A stretch of 10,914 bases of DNA from Bacillota bacterium (GTDB taxonomy: Bacteria; Bacillota; Clostridia; Christensenellales; Aristaeellaceae). Under the pieces are notes generated by a model. That model was not told where the DNA came from. It ran no database searches and saw nothing but the letters and a program-made list of their open reading frames with translations. The stretch lies in assembly GCA_019137115.1 (NCBI GenBank), contig JAGVSV010000201.1, forward strand, positions 1 through 10,914, written 5' to 3'. Position 1 is the stretch's first letter; the number at the start of each line of letters is the position of its first letter. Shown here piece by piece: positions 1-8,478 of the stretch. The translations under genes were made by a program, and so were the position numbers.

Positions 1-29
1 AAAAAAGACCCGGGACAGTATGTCCCGGG
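1..29 (-). terminator. Intrinsic terminator of the regulator-ctpA unit
   Basis: Read on the minus strand, a perfect 9-bp inverted repeat (CCCGGGACA at 21-29 pairing with TGTCCCGGG at 9-17, loop of 3) is followed after two bases by six T residues (1-6). This is a textbook Rho-independent terminator. It lies 65 bases after the stop codon of the S41 protease gene, so it should end that transcript. The T run starts at the window edge and may be longer. Bases 30-94 hold nothing else I can identify. Confidence 0.88.
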
Positions 30-94
30 CCAAACGATTGCTGAAAGTCTACCAATCCGCGACAACGCCTTCCGGCTTGCCGGTCATCGAAAAA

Positions 95-1336
95 CTACTT
101 GATCGCGGCCACACCCGCCGCATTGTCCGCCAGCTTTAGCGCCTCGTCATATGCGGCTTTCAGCTGCGGGTCGCTCAGGTCGCCAAAGGCGAAGTAGCGG
201 TCGGCCAGATCCTCGGGCATCTCGACTTCGACGTCCGGCGTCACGCCCATCTCGTGCACCTGGTGCCCCTCGGGGGAGAAATACTGCGCGTTGGTGAACT
301 GGAAGCCCGACACGCCGTCGGACAGGCCCACCACCTGCTGGGTGATGCCCTTGCCAAAGGTCTTGGTGCCCACCAGCACGGCGCGCTTGTAGTCCTTCAT
401 GGCGGCAGTGAAAATCTCCGACGTGGAGGCGGAATGCCCGTTGATGACCACCACCAGCGGGATGTCGGACTTGCCATCGGTCGTGTAAGCATAGTTGCGC
501 GAGCCGTCGCGCTTTTCGGTGTAGTACAGGACCTGCCGGTCCAGAAACGCATCGGCGATCGCCACGCCGTCATCCACCCACCCGCCGGGGTTGTCGCGCA
601 GGTCGACCACCAGGCTTTTGGCGCCTTCGTCCACCAGACGGTTGAGCGCCTGGATAAACGCGGGCGCCACATCGCCGGCAAAGTCATACAGCGTGATCAG
701 GCCCACGTTTTCCGGCAGCATCATCTGCTCCACGCGGTTGACGATGATCTCGGCTTTGACCAGGTCAAACGTCACGATCTCGCCGTTGCGCACCATTTCC
801 ACGTGAACTTTTTCGCCGGGCACCCCGCGCATCATGTCCACCGCTTCGCTCATGGTTTGCGTGCTGACAGCCAGGTCCTCGACCATATAAAAGATATCGC
901 CCTTCAGGATGCCGGCTTGTTCGGCCGGGGTGCCCTTGAACACACGCGTAACCGTCACGCTGGAATCTCGGTAATCGCCCAGCATCTGCACGCCGATGCC
1001 CGCATAGCGCCCTTCATCTTCTTCCCACAGCTTCTTCCAGGCATCGGCAGGATAGTAGAACGTGTACGGATCGCCCAGGCCGCTCAACAGCCCATTGACG
1101 GCCCCGTCAATCATGGCCTGCTCATCCGGTTCATGCAGATAATAATGGTCGATATAGCTGCGCACCTCGTTGAGGATCTCGTACTGCTTAAGGCGCTCGT
1201 ACTCCTGCCTGGTGATGGTGACCGTGTCGCGGTTCTGCGGCACGTTGACGGGCGCCTGTCCGCCCGCGTGCAGCGTGGTGGCCGCGATGGCCAGCACAAC
1301 GATCAGGCATAGCGTTGCAATGCGTCGTTTGTTCAT
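95..1336 (-). CDS. ctpA: S41 family C-terminal processing peptidase (CtpA/CtpB type)
   Basis: A 413-residue exported serine protease that cleaves proteins from their C-terminal side, outside the cytoplasmic membrane. Residues 1-24 form a basic start (MNKRR) and a hydrophobic stretch ending near LHAG, a Sec signal peptide or membrane anchor. A PDZ domain covers about 110-195 and should bind the substrate tail. The S41 catalytic domain follows, with the LRDNPGG motif at 246-252, the serine in SASTSE (Ser304), Lys329 in TFGKG and Gln333; their spacing (25 and 4) equals that of the Ser-Lys-Gln set of E. coli Prc. All catalytic residues are present. The start at 1336 has GGAGGAAG (1346-1353) nine bases upstream and lies one base after the regulator's stop, so the two are cotranscribed. 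It ends with TAG. CtpA and CtpB cannot be told apart here; substrates are unknown. Confidence 0.93.
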   Translation of the reverse strand: MNKRRIATLCLIVVLAIAATTLHAGGQAPVNVPQNRDTVTITRQEYERLKQYEILNEVRSYIDHYYLHEPDEQAMIDGAVNGLLSGLGDPYTFYYPADAWKKLWEEDEGRYAGIGVQMLGDYRDSSVTVTRVFKGTPAEQAGILKGDIFYMVEDLAVSTQTMSEAVDMMRGVPGEKVHVEMVRNGEIVTFDLVKAEIIVNRVEQMMLPENVGLITLYDFAGDVAPAFIQALNRLVDEGAKSLVVDLRDNPGGWVDDGVAIADAFLDRQVLYYTEKRDGSRNYAYTTDGKSDIPLVVVINGHSASTSEIFTAAMKDYKRAVLVGTKTFGKGITQQVVGLSDGVSGFQFTNAQYFSPEGHQVHEMGVTPDVEVEMPEDLADRYFAFGDLSDPQLKAAYDEALKLADNAAGVAAIK

Positions 1337-1337
1337 G

Positions 1338-2402
1338 TCAGGTTTCTTCCTCCGTCGTTCCCTGCGCCCGGTTGCGCATGCACTTCTTCATATGATACAG
1401 CATCTTGAACGTCAGGGCATCCTCAAACCGCCGCAGGTCCAGCCCGATCTGACGCTGCACCTTGTCCAGGCGGTAGACCAGCGTGTTGCGGTGGATGTAC
1501 AGCTGCCGCGCGGTGTCCGAAAGGTTTAAGTCCTTGGCCAGGAACATGTTGATGGTGTCCAGTATTTCATCGGTGAACAGGCTGGCGGTGTCATCGTTGA
1601 ACAACAGGGCGTGGTAGCTGGCTGCTGTGGCCGGGGGAATGGACATCAAAAAGCGCTCCAGCATCAGGTCGCCATAGAAATGCACACCCTCGCTTTCGCG
1701 GAACAGGCGGCCCACATCCACCGCGCGCTGCGCGCTGACATAGGCCGGGTGCAGCTCGGTTAGGGCGCTGACCGGCTCGCTTACGCCAATCGTGACGCGG
1801 AACGCGCTTTCGCTGAACAGCGTTTCATGCAGCGCGCTGGCAAACTCCTTAAGCTCGTCGGCGTCCGTTGCCGTCATGTCCTTGACCAGGGCGGCGGCAA
1901 ACGGGTCCATCAGCACAAGTCGGTCGCCGTCCGCCAGGGGGATCAGTTCTTTTAATGCCTCCGCCGTGCCCACCGGCCCTGTGCGCACCATGTGCAGCAG
2001 CATCACCACGCGCGGCAGCTCCATCGGGATATCGTGCTGGGCGGCGATGGCTTCCGCGTCCGCCTGGGTGACGGCCTCGCCCAGCAGGCGGATGTAGGCG
2101 TTGTCCGCGCTGTTCCTGTCCGCGTGCTGGGCCAGCAACGTGTCGATCAGGGCGGCGGCCAGCTGCAGCACGTCGCCCGCGCCCGGCCCCTCGCGGACGG
2201 CCAGCACGTGGCTCCCGTCCCGGGTCAGCTCAAACAGATAGCCCGCGCGCTGGGTGTAGCCTTCATCCGGCATGGCGTCAGGCAGGTAGAAGGTTTCACC
2301 GTCGTCCGGAACCAGGCTTTTGCCCGAGCGCATCAGCAGGCGGACCCGCGCATGCAGCGATGCAAACACCCCTTGCAAAGCGTTGATCGTCGCGGCGTCC
2401 AT
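1338..2402 (-). CDS. PucR/CdaR-family transcriptional regulator
   Basis: A 354-residue predicted DNA-binding regulator. The C-terminal part (about 283-340) is a PucR-type helix-turn-helix: the stretch NLSDTARQLYIHRNTLVYRL and the following KVQRQIGLDLRRFEDAL are typical of CdaR and PucR proteins. Residues about 125-240 look like the degenerate GGDEF-like middle domain of this family (RVTIGVSEP, then YVSAQRAVDVG). The N-terminal 100 residues are a short putative sensor region whose ligand I cannot name. I chose the ATG at 2402 because AAGGAGGG stands just upstream and a good promoter lies between it and the upstream in-frame ATG at 2483; that longer form would start upstream of its own promoter. 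It is transcribed with the S41 protease and away from tig. Family members sense small molecules such as diacids or purine breakdown products, but nothing here shows that for this one. Confidence 0.88.
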   Translation of the reverse strand: MDAATINALQGVFASLHARVRLLMRSGKSLVPDDGETFYLPDAMPDEGYTQRAGYLFELTRDGSHVLAVREGPGAGDVLQLAAALIDTLLAQHADRNSADNAYIRLLGEAVTQADAEAIAAQHDIPMELPRVVMLLHMVRTGPVGTAEALKELIPLADGDRLVLMDPFAAALVKDMTATDADELKEFASALHETLFSESAFRVTIGVSEPVSALTELHPAYVSAQRAVDVGRLFRESEGVHFYGDLMLERFLMSIPPATAASYHALLFNDDTASLFTDEILDTINMFLAKDLNLSDTARQLYIHRNTLVYRLDKVQRQIGLDLRRFEDALTFKMLYHMKKCMRNRAQGTTEEET

Positions 2403-2407
2403 CCGTA

Positions 2408-2414
2408 CCCTCCT
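2408..2414 (-). promoter_or_regulatory. Ribosome binding site that fixes the regulator start
   Basis: AGGAGGG on the minus strand, five bases before the ATG at 2402. It decides in favour of the 354-residue form of the regulator over a form starting at 2483. Confidence 0.85.
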
Positions 2415-2445
2415 TCCGGTATGTTTGCGTGTACCGAACAGCGCA

Positions 2446-2474
2446 ATTATAGGGCCTGCGGGCAGTGAAAACAA
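2446..2474 (-). promoter_or_regulatory. Sigma-A type promoter for the regulator-ctpA unit
   Basis: Minus strand: a perfect -10 box TATAAT (2446-2451), a 17-base spacer, and TTGTTT (2469-2474) as -35 box (three of six consensus bases). Transcription would begin near 2439, leaving an untranslated leader of about 37 bases before the ATG at 2402. The -10 and spacing are ideal; the -35 is moderate. No mapped start site is available. Confidence 0.72.
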
Positions 2475-2477
2475 GGC

Positions 2478-2506
2478 TTGCATAGACCGTTTGCCGATGC
2501 TATCAT
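2478..2506 (+). promoter_or_regulatory. Sigma-A type promoter for tig and the downstream cluster
   Basis: Plus strand: TTGCAT (2478-2483), a 17-base spacer, and TATCAT (2501-2506), five of six bases of the -10 consensus. TGC directly before the -10 box makes it an extended -10 (TGnTATCAT), which can offset the weak -35. The predicted start is near 2513, giving a leader of about 63 bases before tig. The -35 box is only three bases from that of the opposing promoter, so the two polymerases would compete for the same site. Confidence 0.65.
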
Positions 2507-2575
2507 CAACTGTAGTGTTCCTGTGCCCACGCGCAGGCGCACACAGATGGATCCGTACTGTATGAGGAGGAACCC

Positions 2576-4084
2576 ATGGCTTACACCGCTACCCGGCTGA
2601 CCAGCAACAAGATGAAGTTTTCGTTTGACGTGCCCGCCGAAACGTTTGAGGCGGCCACGCAGGCCGCGTACCTGAAAAACCGCGGGCGCATCAATGTCCC
2701 CGGTTTCCGCAAGGGCAAGGCGCCCCGTCGCCTGATTGAGAACATGTACGGCGCCAACGTCTTTTTTGACGACGCGTTTGAGGCGATCTTCCCGGACATC
2801 TACCAGGAAGCCGTGGACTGCGAGGGCATTGTGCCCGTCAGCCGCCCCGAAATCAGCATCGACCAGATGGAAGCGGGCCAGGAACTGAAGTTTTCCGCCG
2901 AGGTGTTTGTGCGCCCCGAGGTGACCCTGGGCGAATACAAGGGCATCAAGGCCACCAAATATATGCCCGAAGTCAGCGACGAGCAGATTAACCAGCGCAT
3001 CGAGCAGGACGTGCGCAAGGCCACCATCCAGCAGGAGGTGACCGACCGCGCCGTACAGCCGGGCGACACGGTGGACATGGATTATCTGGGCAGCGTGGAC
3101 GGCGTCCCCTTTGACGGGGGCAAGGACGAGCACGCCTCCCTGACGATTGGATCCAACCGCTTTATCCCGGGCTTTGAGGAGCAGCTGGTGGGCATGAACA
3201 TCGGGGAGGAAAAGGACATCACCGTCACCTTCCCGGAGCAGTACCACGCCGAAAACCTAGCTGGCAAGGAAGCGGTCTTCCACGTCAAACTGCACGGCAT
3301 CACGCAGGACCTGCGCCCCGAGATGGACGATGAGTTCGCGGCGGATGTGTCCGAATTTACCACGTTTGCGGAGTACCGCGACAGCATCGTCAAGGAACTG
3401 AGCGAGTGCCGCGACAAGGAAGCCGACAACCGGCTGGAGGACAATTTGATCCAGCAGGCGGTGGACGCCGCCGACATGGACATCCCCGACGTGATGATCG
3501 ATGACGAGGTCAACCGCATGCTGCGCAGCCTGCAAAACCGGCTGATGTACAGCGGCATGACGCTGGACGATTTTATCAAAAGCTCCGGCATGGACGCCAG
3601 CCAGATGGTGGAGATGTACCGCCCCGGCGCCCAGCAGAGCGTGAAGCGCGCTTTGGTGATGGAAGCCATCCGCAAGGCCGAAAACCTGGAAGCCACCGAG
3701 GAAGACGTGGACAGTGAAATCGCGGAATACGCCAAATCCATCGGCAGCGATCCGGAAACCTTTGCCAACAACGTCAGCCACGACCAGTGGCACGTGTTTG
3801 AAGACCAGGCCGCCATGCGCAAGGTGGTCAACCTCCTGCGCGACAGCGCCGAGGTGACCGTCCATGAGGGCGACGAGCCCACGCTGGCGGTGGACAGCAT
3901 GGTGGAATCCATCGACGCTGCGGCCGCCATCGCCGACGAGGAGCCGCAGGACGAGCAGCAGGAAGCCGCACAAGCACCGGAGACCGAGGCGACAGACGCC
4001 TCGGAAGCCGAAGCCGCAGAGAAACCCACAGCCAAAAAGCCCGCCAAACCGCGGGCGCCCCAGAAAGAGGAACCCGCGCAATAG
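2576..4084 (+). CDS. tig: Trigger factor, ribosome-bound chaperone and peptidyl-prolyl isomerase
   Basis: A 502-residue cytoplasmic chaperone that docks at the ribosomal exit tunnel and shields nascent chains. The N-terminal ribosome-binding domain (about 1-150) carries the signature GFRKGKAP at 43-50, the loop that contacts ribosomal protein L23. The FKBP-like prolyl isomerase domain follows (about 161-245; DTVDMDYLG, IPGFEEQLVGM). The helical C-terminal chaperone domain covers about 246-430. Residues from about 431 to the end form an extra low-complexity tail, first rich in Glu, Asp and Ala, then in Lys, Pro and Ala; this makes the protein some 70 residues longer than the usual 430. The start at 2576 is supported by GAGGAGGA (2564-2571). 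It ends with TAG and is followed after 17 bases by clpP with no terminator, as the first gene of the proteostasis cluster. Confidence 0.96.
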   Translation: MAYTATRLTSNKMKFSFDVPAETFEAATQAAYLKNRGRINVPGFRKGKAPRRLIENMYGANVFFDDAFEAIFPDIYQEAVDCEGIVPVSRPEISIDQMEAGQELKFSAEVFVRPEVTLGEYKGIKATKYMPEVSDEQINQRIEQDVRKATIQQEVTDRAVQPGDTVDMDYLGSVDGVPFDGGKDEHASLTIGSNRFIPGFEEQLVGMNIGEEKDITVTFPEQYHAENLAGKEAVFHVKLHGITQDLRPEMDDEFAADVSEFTTFAEYRDSIVKELSECRDKEADNRLEDNLIQQAVDAADMDIPDVMIDDEVNRMLRSLQNRLMYSGMTLDDFIKSSGMDASQMVEMYRPGAQQSVKRALVMEAIRKAENLEATEEDVDSEIAEYAKSIGSDPETFANNVSHDQWHVFEDQAAMRKVVNLLRDSAEVTVHEGDEPTLAVDSMVESIDAAAAIADEEPQDEQQEAAQAPETEATDASEAEAAEKPTAKKPAKPRAPQKEEPAQ

Positions 4085-4094
4085 CAGCGGCACG

Positions 4095-4100
4095 AAAGGA
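4095..4100 (+). promoter_or_regulatory. Poorly spaced ribosome binding site before clpP
   Basis: AAAGGA is the only Shine-Dalgarno-like sequence before clpP. It ends one base before the ATG at 4102, which is too close, and 13 bases before an in-frame GTG at 4114, which is somewhat far. The true clpP start is therefore uncertain between the two; the difference is four residues of the leader peptide. Confidence 0.45.
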
Positions 4101-4101
4101 A

Positions 4102-4747
<646 letters not shown>

Positions 4748-4755
<8 letters not shown>

Positions 4756-6064
4756 GGAACCCTACGATCCGCGCAAACCCCGCCGCTGCAGCTTCTGCGG
4801 CAAGCCGCAGGCCGATGTGGAACGGCTGATCGCCGGCGAGAACGCGTCCATCTGCAACGAATGCGTGGCGCTGTGCGCCGATATCCTGGATGACGGCACC
4901 CTGCCCAAGGCCAAAAGGCCCCGCGGCGGCCGCATGATGACCCCGGCGGAGATCAAGGAAACGCTGGACGAGTACGTCATCGGGCAGGAGCGCGCCAAGC
5001 GCGGGCTGTGCGTGGCGGTGTACAACCACTATAAGCGCATCCGCTCCAAGCTGAAAAATGATGACGTGGAGCTGCAGAAGTCCAACATCCTGCTGCTGGG
5101 CCCCACCGGCACGGGCAAGACATACCTGGCGCAGACGCTGGCACGCATCCTCAACGTGCCCTTTGCCATCGCCGACGCCACCTCGCTGACCGAGGCGGGC
5201 TATGTGGGCGAGGACGTGGAGAACATCCTGCTGCGCTTAATCCAAGCCGCCGACGGCGACATTGCCGCCGCCCAGCAGGGCATTATCTACGTGGACGAGA
5301 TTGACAAAATCGCCCGCAAAAGCGAGAACGTATCCATCACCCGCGATGTCAGCGGCGAGGGCGTGCAGCAGGCGCTGCTTAAAATCCTGGAAGGGACGGT
5401 CGCCAACGTACCGCCGCAGGGCGGGCGCAAGCACCCCCAGCAGGAATGCCTGCAGATTGATACCACCAACATCCTGTTCATCTGCGGCGGCGCGTTTGAC
5501 GGGCTGGAGTCCATCATCGCCACCCGCCTGGGCAGCCGCATGCTGGGCTTTGGCGCCAAGCTAGAAACCCAGGACGACGGCCAGCTGAGCCAGACGCTCA
5601 AGCACGTGCAGCCGGAGGACCTGGTCAAGTACGGCCTGATCCCCGAGTTGGTCGGCCGCCTGCCGGTGGTGATGGCGCTTGATAATCTGGACAAGCACGC
5701 GCTGGTGCGGATCCTGACCGAGCCTAAAAACGCGCTGGTCAAGCAGTACCAGCGGCTGTTTGACATGGACGGCGCGGAGCTGGTGTTTACCGAGGACGCG
5801 CTGAATGAAGTGGCCAACCAGGCCATCGAGCGCAAGACCGGCGCGCGCGGCCTGCGAGCCATCATCGAAGCCGCGCTGACGGACGCCATGTTCGACCTGC
5901 CCGGCGAAAAGGACGTCACCCAGTGCGTGGTAACCTGCGAGACGATTAAGTCAACCGCCAGCCCCACGATGGTGCGCAAGCCAGCGCGCACCGGCAGGGG
6001 CCGCAAGGCCGCGGCCGACCCCGCCGCCCAGACCGAAGCTTCCGTATCCGAGGACGCTTCCTGA
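4748..6064 (+). CDS. clpX: ATP-dependent unfoldase ClpX of the ClpXP protease
   Basis: A 438-residue AAA+ unfoldase that recognises tagged or damaged proteins and threads them into ClpP. The N-terminal zinc-binding domain has four cysteines (14, 17, 36, 39). Then come Walker A GPTGTGKT (118-125), pore loop GYVG (151-154), Walker B IIYVDEID (179-186), RKH loop (227-229), the ClpP-docking loop LGF (266-268, usually IGF), the arginine-finger motif GLIPELVGR (Arg304) and sensor 2 GARGLR (365-370). The set is complete. The last 38 or so residues are a non-conserved tail, basic (RKPARTGRGRK) then Ala/Glu/Ser-rich. The start at 4748 has AGAGGTG (4737-4743) upstream and overlaps the end of clpP by 8 bases. 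It is followed by a terminator-like hairpin before lon. Confidence 0.97.
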
Positions 6065-6092
6065 AGGCAGGCGTACCCGAAAAACCAACACG

Positions 6093-6125
6093 GCCTCTTC
6101 CGGCCTGCCGGGAGGGGCGCTTTTT
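6093..6125 (+). terminator. Terminator-like hairpin between clpX and lon
   Basis: The arm at 6093-6104 can pair along its whole length with 6107-6118 (12 positions, two of them G-U; the innermost pair would open to give a CCTG loop of four). Two bases later come five T residues (6121-6125). This has the form of an intrinsic terminator. It ends two bases before the lon ribosome binding site, so there is no room for a promoter between it and lon. Either it terminates only partly or lon has a promoter inside clpX; I saw no convincing one in 5880-6092. Confidence 0.7.
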
Positions 6126-6138
6126 CCAGGAGGATAGC

Positions 6139-8478
6139 ATGACAACAACCGCCGAAACCCTGAACCTGCCTTTGCTGCCGCTGCGCGGCATGATCATGTT
6201 TCCGCATACGGTGCTGCACTTTGACGTGGGCCGCGATACCAGCGTGGCCGCTGTGGAGCACGCGATGATGACCGACCAGACAATTTTAGTGCTTACGCAG
6301 AAGGACGTTGAGGTCGAGGAGCCGGAGGCCAAGGACCTGTACACGGTTGGCACCATCGCCAAGGTGCGGCAGGTGCTGCACCTGCCCGGCAACAACCTGC
6401 GCGTGCTGGCTGAGGGCCAGCGCCGCGCGACGCTTGTGTCGCTGACAAGGGAAAACAACGTTTGGATGGCCGCGGCCGACCCGGTGATTGAAGACCGGGA
6501 GGATTTCGCCACCCCCGAAATGACCGCGCTGGTGCGCATGACGCTGGATTACTTTGAAAAGTTCGCCGAAATCAGCAGCCGCATATCCGGCGAGCTGCTC
6601 CGCTCGGTCAAGGGCGTGACCGACCCGGACGAGCTGGCCGACATGATCGCCGCCAACGCGCTGACCCAGATGGAGGACCGGCGCACGCTGCTGGAAACCA
6701 TTCCGCTCAAGGAACGGCTGGAGGCGCTGTGCGTCTGCCTGGCGCGGGAGATCAAGTTTGCTAGCGTGGAAAAAACCGTGCAGATGCGCATCAAGTCCCA
6801 GATTGACAAGAACCAGAAGGACTATTACCTGCGCGAGCAGCTCAAGGCTATCCAGGAGGAGCTGGGCGAGGACGACAGCGACGACATCGAGGAGTACCGC
6901 CAGCGACTGGCCAAAACCCCGCTGAACGAGGAGGCCCGCGAGAAGGCAGAAAAGGAGATCGACCGGCTGGCCCGCATGATGCCCGGCACGCCGGAAATCA
7001 CGGTGTCGGAAACCTATCTGGACTGGATCTTTGACATGCCCTGGGGCAAGTACACGCGCGACCAGATTTCGCTCTCCCGCGCGCGCAGGATCCTGGACGA
7101 GGACCACTATGGCATGAAGCAGGTCAAGGAGCGCATCATGGAATATCTGGCCGTGATGGGCATGCGCCTGAAGCAGGACCCCAAGGCGTCCCTGCGCGGG
7201 CCGATTTTGTGCTTTGCGGGTCCGCCCGGCGTGGGGAAAACTTCGATCGTGAAGGCAGTCGCCCGCGCGATGGGGCGCAAGTTCATCCAGATGTCCCTGG
7301 GCGGCGTGCGCGATGAGGCCGAGATATTCGGCCACCGGCGCACCTACATCGGCGCCATCCCCGGCCGCGTGATTGCCGGCATGAAGCGTGCCGGCTCGAT
7401 GAACCCGGTGTTCCTGTTTGACGAAATTGACAAGATGGGCAACGACTACCGCGGCGACCCGGCCAGCGCTATGCTGGAGGTGCTGGATGGCGAGCAGAAC
7501 CATTCCTTCCGCGACCATTATATGGAGATCCCGTTTGACCTGTCCCGCGTGTTGTTTGTGACCACCGCCAACACGATGGAGTCCATCCCGCCGCCCCTGC
7601 GCGACCGGATGGAAATCATTGAGGTGCCCAGCTACACCGAGGAGGAAAAGCTGCAGATCGCCAAGCTGCACCTGGTGCGCAAGCAGATCGAAGAAAACGG
7701 CCTGCCCGCCCGCAGCGTGCGCATCTCGGAGGACGCGCTCAAGTTCATTATTGAGGGCTATACGCGCGAAGCCGGCGTGCGCACGCTGTCGCGCACGCTG
7801 GCAAAAGTCGTGCGCAAAGCCGCAGTGGACATGCTGGACCTCAAAAAGGACGTAATCCAGGTCAACCGCGCCGCGGCGCGCCGCTACCTGGGCGCCGAGC
7901 GCTTCCTTCGGGACAGCATCCCGCGCGAAGCGTACCCGGGGATCGCCAATGGCCTGGCGTACACCGAGGTGGGCGGCGAAATGCTGGCGGTGGAGTGCAT
8001 CACGATGCCCGGCACCGGCAAGCTGACGCTGACCGGCCACCTGGGCGATGTGATGAAGGAAAGTGGTCAGGCGGCCCTAAGCTGGGTGCGCAACCACAGC
8101 GGCGAGTTCCACCTGGACCCGGAGTTCCACCAGAAGCTGGACATCCACATCCATGTGCCCGAGGGCGCCGTGCCCAAGGACGGCCCGTCCGCCGGCGTCA
8201 CGATGGCCACGGCGCTTTTGTCCGCGCTGTCGGGCATTCCTGTACGCCCGGACGTGGCGATGACCGGGGAAATCACCCTGGGCGGCCGCGTGCTGCCCAT
8301 CGGCGGTGTCAAGGAAAAGATGCTGGCCGCCTACCGCAGCGACATCAAAACCCTGATCCTGCCCAAGGAAAACCGCAAGGATGTGGAGGAAATCCCCGAG
8401 CACATCCAGCGCAAGTTTGACATCCAGTATGTCGAGCGCATCGGCCAGGTGATCGACCTGGCGCTGCTGCGCCAATGA
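6139..8478 (+). CDS. lon: ATP-dependent Lon protease (LonA type)
   Basis: A 779-residue cytoplasmic protease that unfolds and degrades misfolded and short-lived regulatory proteins in one polypeptide. The N-terminal substrate-binding domain begins with LPLLPLRGMIMFPHTV (about 9-24) and runs to about 205, followed by a helical region containing DYYLREQLKAIQEELGE. The AAA+ module has Walker A GPPGVGKT (361-368) and Walker B VFLFDEID (424-431). The C-terminal protease domain has the Ser-Lys dyad: Ser684 in PKDGPSAG and Lys727 in GGVKEK, 43 residues apart as in E. coli (679, 722). Length and the large N-terminal domain mark LonA rather than membrane-bound LonB. AGGAGG (6128-6133) precedes the ATG at 6139 by five bases. 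A terminator-like hairpin just upstream may lower its expression relative to clpX. It overlaps engB by 4 bases (ATGA). Confidence 0.97.
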   Translation: MTTTAETLNLPLLPLRGMIMFPHTVLHFDVGRDTSVAAVEHAMMTDQTILVLTQKDVEVEEPEAKDLYTVGTIAKVRQVLHLPGNNLRVLAEGQRRATLVSLTRENNVWMAAADPVIEDREDFATPEMTALVRMTLDYFEKFAEISSRISGELLRSVKGVTDPDELADMIAANALTQMEDRRTLLETIPLKERLEALCVCLAREIKFASVEKTVQMRIKSQIDKNQKDYYLREQLKAIQEELGEDDSDDIEEYRQRLAKTPLNEEAREKAEKEIDRLARMMPGTPEITVSETYLDWIFDMPWGKYTRDQISLSRARRILDEDHYGMKQVKERIMEYLAVMGMRLKQDPKASLRGPILCFAGPPGVGKTSIVKAVARAMGRKFIQMSLGGVRDEAEIFGHRRTYIGAIPGRVIAGMKRAGSMNPVFLFDEIDKMGNDYRGDPASAMLEVLDGEQNHSFRDHYMEIPFDLSRVLFVTTANTMESIPPPLRDRMEIIEVPSYTEEEKLQIAKLHLVRKQIEENGLPARSVRISEDALKFIIEGYTREAGVRTLSRTLAKVVRKAAVDMLDLKKDVIQVNRAAARRYLGAERFLRDSIPREAYPGIANGLAYTEVGGEMLAVECITMPGTGKLTLTGHLGDVMKESGQAALSWVRNHSGEFHLDPEFHQKLDIHIHVPEGAVPKDGPSAGVTMATALLSALSGIPVRPDVAMTGEITLGGRVLPIGGVKEKMLAAYRSDIKTLILPKENRKDVEEIPEHIQRKFDIQYVERIGQVIDLALLRQ

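Noticed and set aside
254..1312. A 352-codon open frame on the plus strand inside the S41 protease gene
   Set aside because: Antisense to all the catalytic motifs of the protease; His-rich composition and no known motif.
2403..2483. An N-terminal extension of the regulator starting at ATG 2483
   Set aside because: The added 27 residues cover the regulator's own predicted promoter and leader, and a better ribosome binding site serves the ATG at 2402.
2522..2543. A small hairpin in the tig leader (TGTGCCC pairing with GGCGCACA around a bulge) as a possible riboswitch or thermosensor
   Set aside because: Only about seven pairs with a bulge, no known motif, no T run, and it leaves the ribosome binding site free; short hairpins are expected in GC-rich sequence.
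2403..2575. CIRCE or CtsR heat-shock operators before tig
   Set aside because: No TTAGCACTC-N9-GAGTGCTAA and no AGTCAAA repeat was found in the gap, nor before clpP or lon.
6286..8040. A 584-codon open frame on the minus strand inside lon
   Set aside because: Antisense to a complete lon gene, with His/Gln/Val-rich translation, no recognisable domain and no neighbouring genes on that strand.
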